The notes under the pieces are model-generated. The model did not search any database. It was given only the letters and a program-made list of their open reading frames with translations, and was not told where the DNA came from. From Pseudomonadota bacterium (GTDB taxonomy: Bacteria; Pseudomonadota; Gammaproteobacteria; SZUA-229), in NCBI GenBank assembly GCA_030836935.1, contig JAUPMA010000169.1, positions 1 to 6,668 of the forward strand: DNA of 6,668 nt, read 5' to 3'. Numbering within the stretch: the stretch's first letter is position 1; every line of letters starts with the position of its first letter. Below are positions 1-6,162 of the stretch, in pieces. The position numbers were made by a program, and so were the translations under genes.

Positions 1-290
1 GGGACGAGCTGCGGCACTTCATGTGGGACTATGTTGGTATTGTACGCACCGACAAACGCCTGGAACGCGCCAAACATCGCGTTGATTTGTTGCTCTCCGA
101 AATCAATGACTACTATGGCAATTTTCGCATTACCAACGACTTGATCGAACTGCGCAACCTCGCCCTGGTCGCCGATCTCATTATTCGCTGCGCATTGCTG
201 CGCAAGGAAAGCCGTGGCTTGCATTACACGCTGGATTATCCGCAAACCGATGCGGTGGCGAGAAATACCGTATTGGTTCCCGTAAAATAA
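1..290 (+). CDS. nadB: L-aspartate oxidase, C-terminal end (5' truncated by window edge)
   Basis: The reading frame is open from the window edge (first full codon at 3) to a TAA at 288-290 and gives about 95 residues starting [15 protein letters not shown]. It matches my recollection of the C-terminal helical domain of NadB: the [10 protein letters not shown] segment, a LERA helix, ELRNL, and the RKESRGLH motif followed by TLDYP. In the family this flavoprotein (about 530-540 aa) oxidises L-aspartate to iminoaspartate, which NadA condenses to quinolinate for de novo NAD synthesis in the cytoplasm. The FAD-binding and catalytic parts lie outside the window, so their integrity cannot be judged. 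The ATG at 21 is an internal methionine, not a start. The protein ends soon after TLDYP with a short variable tail, which is normal for the family. The stop codon lies 5 bp before an inverted repeat that separates it from the rhodanese gene. Confidence 0.95.
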   Translation, partial: DELRHFMWDYVGIVRTDKRLERAKHRVDLLLSEINDYYGNFRITNDLIELRNLALVADLIIRCALLRKESRGLHYTLDYPQTDAVARNTVLVPVK

Positions 291-295
291 AATAA

Positions 296-384
296 TTGAC
301 ACAGAGTCACGGAGACGCAGAGAAAATACTTTTTCAGAGCCGATAAAAAATAATCACCTCTGCGTCTCTGTGCCTCCGTGTCAA
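296..384. repeat. Imperfect inverted repeat made of 8-bp units (intergenic dispersed-type repeat)
   Basis: Left arm 296-323 and right arm 357-384 are 28 bp each. They pair at 24 of 28 positions, with one further G-T wobble, around a 33-bp AT-rich loop (324-356). Each arm starts from its outer end with TTGAC and is built of three successive 8-mers of loose consensus ACACAGAG: 299-306, 307-314 and 315-322 on the plus strand, and the same order read on the minus strand from the right. A run of six T follows at 389-394, so the RNA hairpin could help end nadB transcription, although the stem is imperfect and the loop long. From memory, CACAGAG/CTCTGTG-rich palindromes of this kind occur as dispersed intergenic repeats in many bacterial genomes. 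Whether this one is multicopy cannot be seen here. The 3' end of the right arm also contains the alternative GTG start (378) of the next gene. Confidence 0.8.
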
Positions 385-416
385 AATCTTTTTTCAATTT
401 AAAACCGGAATTGATT

Positions 417-1232
417 ATGTCCATACTACCCCTGCTCATCGAACCTGCCGAACTGCAAAAACATTTGCATGATCAAAATTTATTGATTGTTGATTTGAGC
501 AAGCACAGTCAATACGAACAGGTGCATATACCCGGTGCTGTGTATCTTGACTACAGCTTCATCACCGCCGTCAATCGCCCGGCCATGGGCTTGCTGCCGG
601 ATGAAGAACAAATCAGCAAAGTGCTGGGTGCGATTGGATTCACGACTGCATCGCATGTTGTCGCCTACGATGAAGAAGGCGGCGGCAAGGCAGCGAGATT
701 AATCTGGACACTGCACGCCCTGGGTCACTTCAAAACATCCTTGTTAAATGGCGGTTTGATCAGCTGGTACAAGGAAAATCATCCGGTCACTGCCGAATTA
801 CCCCGCATCACGGATGGGTCGTGCAGAATGACCTACACCAACATGAATGTTGTCGCCGATGCGCGTTACATACTTGAGCATCTTGATGATCCGCAGGTAG
901 CGCTACTGGATGCGCGCAGTTCCGGAGAATTCACCGGCGCCAAACGTTTCGCCGAACGCGGTGGCCGCATTCCCGGTGCCAGAAATCTTGAATGGACGGA
1001 CGGCCTGGATACGCAAAACAATTATCGTTTATTGCCCGATGAAGTACTGCGTGAAAAACTGGCAGCGCTGGAATTAACACCCGACAAGGAAATCATTGTC
1101 TATTGCCAGACACATCACCGCTCGGCGCTGTCGTATTTCATGCTGAAAAAACTTGGCTATGAAAAAGTGCGTGGTTATCCGGGTTCCTGGTCGGACTGGG
1201 GCAACCGGCAGGATATGCCTGTAGAGCAGTAG
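417..1232 (+). CDS. rhdA: Thiosulfate sulfurtransferase (tandem-domain rhodanese, RhdA type)
   Basis: This is a two-domain rhodanese of 271 aa. The N-terminal domain (about residues 5-130) is the inactive copy: Asp85 sits where the catalytic Cys would be, in AYDEEGGGKAAR. The C-terminal domain (about 150-268) carries RIPGA and the active-site loop CQTHHRS, with the catalytic Cys at residue 230 (codon 1104-1106), followed by GYPGSWSDWG. From memory, length, Cys position and loop all match Azotobacter vinelandii RhdA, whose loop differs from those of ordinary thiosulfate or mercaptopyruvate sulfurtransferases. The family passes sulfane sulfur through a Cys persulfide to cyanide, thiols or other acceptors; the physiological acceptor here is unknown. 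There is no signal peptide, so it is probably cytoplasmic. I prefer the ATG at 417, which has a weak GGA at 407-409. An in-frame GTG at 378 would add 13 residues but lies inside the right arm of the upstream inverted repeat. The gene may be read with nadB, and it converges with the TPR gene. Confidence 0.93.
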   Translation: MSILPLLIEPAELQKHLHDQNLLIVDLSKHSQYEQVHIPGAVYLDYSFITAVNRPAMGLLPDEEQISKVLGAIGFTTASHVVAYDEEGGGKAARLIWTLHALGHFKTSLLNGGLISWYKENHPVTAELPRITDGSCRMTYTNMNVVADARYILEHLDDPQVALLDARSSGEFTGAKRFAERGGRIPGARNLEWTDGLDTQNNYRLLPDEVLREKLAALELTPDKEIIVYCQTHHRSALSYFMLKKLGYEKVRGYPGSWSDWGNRQDMPVEQ

Positions 1233-1238
1233 CAGGTT

Positions 1239-1249
1239 AAAGTTTAAAG
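1239..1249 (+). repeat. Short motif AAAGTTTAAAG, inverted copy at 6132-6142
   Basis: The 11-mer AAAGTTTAAAG lies just after the rhdA stop. Its exact reverse complement is at 6132-6142, just after the end of the TonB-like gene. If both are aligned in the same sense, the similarity extends weakly into the next 11 bases (17 of 22 matches overall). The two copies lie outside the TPR, coiled-coil and porin genes on either side. The AT-rich composition makes chance possible, and no function is assigned. Confidence 0.3.
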
Positions 1250-1292
1250 CTGCAGGGAGAGTCGCCTGTTTGTTACATGGCTGGCATCTCGC

Positions 1293-3677
1293 TCAACCAG
1301 TCATCTTCAATACATCCATCATCTGCGCCACATCCGGACGTTTACCCATTGCGGGTTCGGCCTTGATGACATTCTGCAAATATGCGCGCGCCTGATCGTG
1401 ATTGCCCTTGCCAAAATACGCAGCAGCCAGATGATATTGCATCACCGGTTGTCCGGGAGCAATTTTTTCTGCCTGCATCAGTGTCTTGATGGCCAGATCA
1501 TATTCACCGCGATGATAATGCACCCAGCCAAGGGTATCGAGGCTGTTGGCATTGTTGCTGTTTTCAAACTCCTTTACCAGTTGCAATGCACGATCTCGGC
1601 TGGACTTGTCCTTGCGATTCTCAATCAGCAGCAATGCAAGATTATTGCGAACCGAAACAGAATCCGGTGTGCGCTTCAGCGTCTCTTCATACAGGGCAAT
1701 CGCCTCCTCCGTTTTCCGGAGGCGTTCATGCAATAACGCCAGCGCAATTACCAGGCGTTCATCACCTGTAGCGGCAATACCACGGCGGTAACTGTCTGTC
1801 GCCAGGTCAGGTTTGTTGCGCATAAGTTCAGTCTGCGCAAGATTGCGCCAGCCTACCCATAATCCGGAATTCTTTTGCGTAAGACTGCTGAATATCTGGT
1901 GTGCCTGATCATAATTTTTCTGTTGCAGCATCACTTCGCCGAGCAAGTTGCTGGCGACAACATGTTCCGGATGCTGTTTGACGATGGCCTGCAATTTATT
2001 GCTGGCCAGCGAGGCCTGATTGGTGGCAAGCGCCGCCCGTGTCAGCAGGTTCAGCGGTTCGGTAGCGAGCGGATTTATGCTCAGCGCCTGTTCAAGCGGT
2101 GCAATGCTGCCACGATTGTTGCCTTGCGCCTGCAACAGCATGCCTTTCAGGAAATAACCGGTAGCCGACCCGGCATGTTCCTTAATGATTGCATCAGCCA
2201 GTTTTGCAGCAGAATCGTAATCTTTCCGTTCCAGATGGGTTTTGAACAATATTTCGCTGGCTTCAAGTGACTGGGGTTCCAGCTTTTGCGCCAGATGCAA
2301 TTGTTCAATGGCTTCATCAAACTGTTTTTGCGCACGCAGGGTTTGTGCAAGCTGCCTGTGCAGTTGCGCATCCAGTGGCGCCAGCGTCAGCGCCATTTTC
2401 AATTGTTCCTCTGCCAGTTCCGCCCTGCCGGAAGAAAGAAATGCGGTGGCCAGTAATTTGATAACCGGCAGCGCAGTTGGCTGATCCTTCAGCACACCAC
2501 GAAAATCGTTGATGGCCTCTTCATACCGGCTTTCCTCCAGCGCCAGTCTGCCGCGCAGTAACATGCCGTCCTTGTGCGAAGGATTATCCTTCATCAGAAT
2601 CGCAAGTTCTGATCTGGCTTCGGCAATACGCCGGTTATCCTGCAACAGCAACTGAATCAGGGCAAAACGCGCCTGTGCAACCGGCAAGTCCTTGTGCGAA
2701 TCTGTAATTATTGAATGAAATATTTTTTCTGCCGATTCCCTGTCACCGGATTGCAGGTGCAGTTGCGCAGAAAACAATTCAAGCTCGGCATTGTCTGCAT
2801 CCTGCTCAATGAATTTTTCCAGTTCAATCCGCGCAGTTGCCGGATCACGTTTCTGTGACAAAAACTGGACCAGTGAAAATTTTGCTGCGATATCGTCCGG
2901 CAGGTCACTCACCGCCGCACGCAATACGGCTTCCGCAGAAGCTACATCACCTGCCGCATCATGCATCATGGCCAGGCGGTTACGATATTCAAGTTTATCC
3001 GCGTGTGTTTTTACCATCTGCTTCAGGTGCGGCACAGCAAGTGCAAACTGTCTGGTATCGGCATACAACTGTACCAGCAGCATGCGCAGTTCATCATCGT
3101 TATTGCGTTGCAATGCCGAAGCCAGCAACGCCTCGGCATTGGTTTGCTGATTCGTATCCAGATATATGCGCGACAACATCGCCAATGCCGCCAGATCATC
3201 CGGTTGTGCATCGAGTACCTTGTGCAATTCAAGCATGGCCTGATCATTCTGCCCGCCGCGATATAATCCGCCGGCATGGACGACCAGCGCTTCAGCATCA
3301 TCGGGCGACTGCGCCAGCACCTGTTGCGCCAGTTCCATTGCCTTCCCAGTTGCACCGGCAAACAGATAAATGCGCGCCATGCCGGTTGTGGCTAACATAT
3401 AGGCAGGATCATTTTCAGCTGCTGAATTATACGAACCCATGGCTTCGCGATACTTGCGCTGGGATTCCTGGACCCTGCCAAGGTAATACCAGCCATCTGC
3501 CGATTTCGGATCAATCTGCAACACATTCTTGAATTCAATCTGCGCCTTCTCGAAATCCTTTTTCTGCAACAAATCCCTGCCGCGTTCCAGATAAGTTGCC
3601 TTGCGTTCCTCGGCACCACCGCAGGCACCCAGAGCAAGCATCACCAGCACAATAAAAAAACGGCCTGTTAAATTCAT
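1293..3677 (-). CDS. TPR-repeat lipoprotein (about 22 TPR units), PrsT-like architecture
   Basis: The 794-aa product begins with a lipoprotein signal (MNLTGRFF, a hydrophobic stretch, lipobox L16-G-A-C19). Cys19 would be lipidated, and Gly at +2 favours outer-membrane sorting. From about residue 28 to 780 it is almost entirely tandem TPR units of about 34 residues; I count 22, with typical signatures such as GWYYLGRVQ...YREAMGSYNSAAENDP and, near the end, LDTLGWVHYHRGEYDLAIKTL. TPR solenoids are protein-binding scaffolds, so a periplasmic OM-anchored docking role is likely; there is no catalytic motif. The architecture resembles the TPR lipoprotein PrsT of PEP-CTERM/exosortase loci, but nothing else in the window supports that system, so I treat it as shared architecture only. 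The start is well supported: TGAGG (3683-3687) lies 5 nt before the ATG, and this ribosome binding site contains the stop codon of the upstream coiled-coil gene. It is the last visible gene of the unit and converges with rhdA. Confidence 0.9.
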   Translation of the reverse strand: MNLTGRFFIVLVMLALGACGGAEERKATYLERGRDLLQKKDFEKAQIEFKNVLQIDPKSADGWYYLGRVQESQRKYREAMGSYNSAAENDPAYMLATTGMARIYLFAGATGKAMELAQQVLAQSPDDAEALVVHAGGLYRGGQNDQAMLELHKVLDAQPDDLAALAMLSRIYLDTNQQTNAEALLASALQRNNDDELRMLLVQLYADTRQFALAVPHLKQMVKTHADKLEYRNRLAMMHDAAGDVASAEAVLRAAVSDLPDDIAAKFSLVQFLSQKRDPATARIELEKFIEQDADNAELELFSAQLHLQSGDRESAEKIFHSIITDSHKDLPVAQARFALIQLLLQDNRRIAEARSELAILMKDNPSHKDGMLLRGRLALEESRYEEAINDFRGVLKDQPTALPVIKLLATAFLSSGRAELAEEQLKMALTLAPLDAQLHRQLAQTLRAQKQFDEAIEQLHLAQKLEPQSLEASEILFKTHLERKDYDSAAKLADAIIKEHAGSATGYFLKGMLLQAQGNNRGSIAPLEQALSINPLATEPLNLLTRAALATNQASLASNKLQAIVKQHPEHVVASNLLGEVMLQQKNYDQAHQIFSSLTQKNSGLWVGWRNLAQTELMRNKPDLATDSYRRGIAATGDERLVIALALLHERLRKTEEAIALYEETLKRTPDSVSVRNNLALLLIENRKDKSSRDRALQLVKEFENSNNANSLDTLGWVHYHRGEYDLAIKTLMQAEKIAPGQPVMQYHLAAAYFGKGNHDQARAYLQNVIKAEPAMGKRPDVAQMMDVLKMTG

Positions 3678-3682
3678 GGCAA

Positions 3683-3687
3683 CCTCA
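3683..3687 (-). promoter_or_regulatory. Shine-Dalgarno of the TPR gene, overlapping the upstream stop codon
   Basis: On the minus strand the sequence TGAGG is followed by TTGCC and the ATG of the TPR lipoprotein. The TGA is the stop codon of the coiled-coil gene. A ribosome terminating there sits directly on the next ribosome binding site, which suggests translational coupling of the two genes. Confidence 0.75.
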
Positions 3688-4275
3688 GTTTGTTTTATCC
3701 AGCGTCAGCAAATCCGGGTTGACGCGCAAATCGTCAATTTTGTATTGCATGTCATCCACCAGATTCTCCACTTCTATCCGCGTCATGCCGGTAAATGGCT
3801 CCGCCTGCACCAGACTGTCCCACATACTTTTGGTTTCATATTCGCCCAGCATGGTTCTGGTTACGTCGTAGAGTTTTTTATTATTGCCGATGCAAAGTTC
3901 AAGGCTCTGGCTTTGCCCCGCAGCAATATCTGCCAGCCGGTTTTTTTCTGCTACTGTTGCCGCCAGTGTGGTGCGTGTAGTTTCATGTGACTTGCGTTCG
4001 CCTTCATATTGCTCGCGCAACTGGGTGAATTGCTGTTTCATGTCGCCGGATGTTTTGCTGCTTTTGTTTTCCAGACTTTCGTGTTTTTTCTGCAATTCAT
4101 CCAGCTGCGCCTGCAAGGCCGCTTTATCCGTCTGCAACTGATCCCGTTCAGCACTGATTTGCCTGATCATGAATTGCGCGCGTGCAATGGCTTCATCCGC
4201 TGCATGCGCCGGCTGCGCCAGCATCAGGCAAGCCAGCAGCAACATGAAACCATGATTCAGATATTGTGTATTCAT
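3685..4275 (-). CDS. Exported coiled-coil protein with conserved-looking C-terminal motif, function unknown
   Basis: The 196-aa protein has a clear Sec signal peptide (hydrophobic MLLLACLMLA, then QPAHA; likely cut after Ala25). Residues about 28-125 are strongly helical and charged with heptad character (SAERDQLQTDKAALQAQLDE and onwards), indicating a periplasmic coiled coil. The C-terminal part (about 130-185) is different: NNKKLYDVTRTML, a YE.K segment, then WDSLVQAEPFTGMTRIEVEN. I recall similar YE.K...EPF.G..R...EN tails in poorly characterised proteobacterial proteins next to porin and TPR genes, but I cannot name a family. There is a single Cys (128) in the mature protein. The start is firm: AAAGGGGA (4281-4288) lies 5 nt before the ATG. 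It sits 75 bp after the porin gene and 7 bp before the TPR gene. A coiled coil next to a TPR protein recalls CpoB/YbgF, where both parts are in one chain, but homology is not shown. Confidence 0.85.
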   Translation of the reverse strand: MNTQYLNHGFMLLLACLMLAQPAHAADEAIARAQFMIRQISAERDQLQTDKAALQAQLDELQKKHESLENKSSKTSGDMKQQFTQLREQYEGERKSHETTRTTLAATVAEKNRLADIAAGQSQSLELCIGNNKKLYDVTRTMLGEYETKSMWDSLVQAEPFTGMTRIEVENLVDDMQYKIDDLRVNPDLLTLDKTN

Positions 4276-4280
4276 GTTTT

Positions 4281-4288
4281 TCCCCTTT
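4281..4288 (-). promoter_or_regulatory. Strong Shine-Dalgarno of the coiled-coil gene
   Basis: AAAGGGGA on the minus strand, 5 nt before the ATG at 4273-4275, fixes the start. The rest of the 75-bp gap after the porin gene shows no convincing terminator or promoter, which is consistent with read-through from the porin. Confidence 0.7.
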
Positions 4289-4350
4289 GCAGATCCGTAT
4301 TATCCGCACTCCGGTTCATATCATCATGCAAATAAAGTTTTGCGTGCAAA

Positions 4351-6015
4351 TCAGAATGCCGCATTCAGATCCATTTGCACGGTTTCCAGTCCGTAAGGCG
4401 GGCCGTCGATTTCATCCGCACTGATCAGTTTCAGTGTCATCCAGGTATTGTCATCCAGCGCATATTGCGTTTGCACGATATAGCCTTCGTTATCGGTACC
4501 GCCGCCGCGAAAATCAGAATCAGAAAATATATCCAGCACCGCATCACGCTCCAGATAGCGGTACGCCAGTGACAACTGCCAGTTGCCGCGCTGCCTGATG
4601 TTTGGCCAGCCCAGATCCAGTTTGATCATGTAGCCTTCAACATGCGCTGTGCCATCGTCATTGCCGGAAACAGAAATCAGCCCGGAAGCTCCATTTGTCC
4701 GTTCCAGAACTTCTTCCTGTTCGTAACCAATGTTCTTTACATAATCGAGCGTCAATCCGACATTAACCGGCGCAAAGCGCGCAATGTTGTAATGCAGATA
4801 AATACTTGCCAGATCGTAATCGGAAGCCAGTGCCAGCAGGGTTGCATCCGGCGCGGAAGAATCATTGGCAATGTTGAACAGGGTATTGCCCGTTGCCAGC
4901 AGATCCGGCGCTGTGTAATCCGTCAGATTTGAATTGATTTCATTGCGAACGCCTTCGATATTCCGGTAATCGTAATAGGCTATTGCCAGATCAAGACTGT
5001 TCTGGTTCATGAACCGCCAGTTAATACCGGTTTGCAATCCGTACAGCCATTTGTCTTTTGATGACAACTCCACTTCATCAAGCGGAAACGCGCCCATGGT
5101 GACAAATGCATCCAGCATGCGCTCATCGTTTTCCATGGAATCCGATTGCAGAGGCCGCCATGTCATGGCCAGTCCGTCAAAATTCAGATCGCCATCCCAG
5201 ACCAGATCCGTTCCCAGCCATGGATTGGCCATGCGTCCGCCGGTAAACACCAGTTCATTGTGTTCCGTTTTTGTTTTGATGAAAGCACGATCAAGAATGA
5301 CGGCGTAAGGCTGATTGCTGTTACCCATAGTCTGATTGGTAGACACTGGATCGGAAGTTCTTCCGGTGGCGAGTCGCATACCGACATTGACCCCTTCCGT
5401 TGCCCTGGCATTCATGGCCAGGCGCAAGCGCGCACGCAAACGGTTTCTGTCTTCCAGTATATTGCTGAAAAAAGATGCATCCGTTCCCAGCTCGCCTGAA
5501 CTGTTGACTTCATTGGCGTCAAAATACCAGTTGCTGCCAGTTAACGCATTCTGGTCAGCAAACAGGTCGCCCTGGTAACGCAAGCGAAAATCGCCGCTGA
5601 ATTTTATGCGTGTCGTCCACTCCGGCATGGCGCCCGGAACGCCCCAGAGTTCACTTTTTGCCTGAGCGAAAATATCATTCACCACTTCATCATGCAGACC
5701 AAGACGAACCTCATCACGTATCTGGTCGCGCACAAATTCCGGCACATAGGGCACGCGCACCACTTTTGGTTGCAGCGCAGTTTCATCGGTCGCGGCCTTG
5801 ACCTTGTCGTCCTGAACCTGTTGTACCGATTTTTGCGCAGTCAGCGATTGCAGCAACTCCTGGGCACGCTGTTCGGTGATGATTTTTTCACTGACCAGAA
5901 TATCCATGATGTCTTGCGTGCTCAGGCGTGGCACTTCAATTGCTGCGGATTCTTCTGCCTGCACCAGACCAGCACATGCCAGAAAACAAAAGGTTGCCAA
6001 ATACTTTAATTTCAT
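4351..6015 (-). CDS. Outer-membrane beta-barrel protein, putative porin (Porin_5-like)
   Basis: The 554-aa protein has a Sec signal peptide (MKLKYLATFCFLACAGLVQA, likely cut after Ala20). Residues about 30-125 form a helical periplasmic region: DIMDILVSEKIITEQRAQEL resembles a short 'L..kGiIT..e...L' helical hairpin, followed by VPYVPEFVRDQIRDEVR. From about 134 the chain alternates in beta-strand fashion, starting TTRIKFSGDFRLRYQGD, with RNRLRARLRLAMNARATEGVNVGMRLATG, DRAFIKTK, FTGGRMANPWLGTDLVWDGDLNFDG and YRYLERD. It ends in Phe (VQMDLNAAF), as expected of a BAM-recognised barrel. The layout fits, from memory, the 'putative porin' family (PF16930 type). The transported substrate cannot be inferred. 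The only plausible start is the ATG at 6013-6015, but no good Shine-Dalgarno precedes it. It opens the visible porin, coiled-coil, TPR group, downstream of an intrinsic terminator. Confidence 0.87.
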   Translation of the reverse strand: MKLKYLATFCFLACAGLVQAEESAAIEVPRLSTQDIMDILVSEKIITEQRAQELLQSLTAQKSVQQVQDDKVKAATDETALQPKVVRVPYVPEFVRDQIRDEVRLGLHDEVVNDIFAQAKSELWGVPGAMPEWTTRIKFSGDFRLRYQGDLFADQNALTGSNWYFDANEVNSSGELGTDASFFSNILEDRNRLRARLRLAMNARATEGVNVGMRLATGRTSDPVSTNQTMGNSNQPYAVILDRAFIKTKTEHNELVFTGGRMANPWLGTDLVWDGDLNFDGLAMTWRPLQSDSMENDERMLDAFVTMGAFPLDEVELSSKDKWLYGLQTGINWRFMNQNSLDLAIAYYDYRNIEGVRNEINSNLTDYTAPDLLATGNTLFNIANDSSAPDATLLALASDYDLASIYLHYNIARFAPVNVGLTLDYVKNIGYEQEEVLERTNGASGLISVSGNDDGTAHVEGYMIKLDLGWPNIRQRGNWQLSLAYRYLERDAVLDIFSDSDFRGGGTDNEGYIVQTQYALDDNTWMTLKLISADEIDGPPYGLETVQMDLNAAF

Positions 6016-6071
6016 TTCAAGGACCGTTGGTTATCAAAATATAGATTCGCCTGAAAGCGGATCTGTCATTC

Positions 6072-6099
6072 AAAAAAACAGTCTGGTAAAAAACCAGAC
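6072..6099 (-). terminator. Likely intrinsic terminator after the TonB-like gene
   Basis: On the minus strand, GTCTGGT (6099-6093) and ACCAGAC (6087-6081) form a perfect 7-bp stem with a 5-nt T loop, followed by TG and seven T (6078-6072). It lies about 63 nt beyond the TonB-like stop and about 57 nt before the porin start. The stem is short, with four G-C pairs, so leakage is possible; it may set the ratio between upstream and downstream genes. If it is efficient, the porin group needs its own promoter in 6016-6071, where I see only a weak TATATT-like element with no convincing -35. Confidence 0.65.
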
Positions 6100-6131
6100 C
6101 TATAAAATCCGGATAAAAATCTTCCTTGCTA

Positions 6132-6142
6132 CTTTAAACTTT
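6132..6142 (-). repeat. Short motif AAAGTTTAAAG (minus strand), inverted relative to 1239-1249
   Basis: This is the exact reverse complement of 1239-1249. It sits in the trailer of the TonB-like gene, between its stop codon and the terminator. It is AT-rich, so a chance match cannot be excluded. Confidence 0.3.
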
Positions 6143-6162
6143 GTACTTTTGACCTGCTTTCA

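Noticed and set aside
296..301. Perfect TTGACA as a -35 box for rhdA
   Set aside because: No reasonable -10 lies 16-19 bp downstream, the sequence is the outer end of the repeat arm, and the same hexamer occurs in mirror position on the other arm.
236..439. Minus-strand open frame spanning the nadB-rhdA gap
   Set aside because: It is an artefact of reading through the inverted repeat; the translation has no recognisable protein character.
1250..1292. Possible bidirectional terminator between rhdA and the TPR gene
   Set aside because: Only 4-5 bp stems (for example CAGG/CCTG) without proper T-runs can be drawn.
2837..3532. Long plus-strand open frame (231 codons) opposite the TPR gene
   Set aside because: It lies wholly within the TPR coding region; its translation is rich in His, Pro and Arg with no domain, and the minus-strand frame has clear TPR periodicity.
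1293..3677. Assigning the TPR lipoprotein as PrsT of an exosortase/PEP-CTERM system
   Set aside because: Architecture alone is not specific; no exosortase, PEP-CTERM substrate or polysaccharide gene is present in the window.
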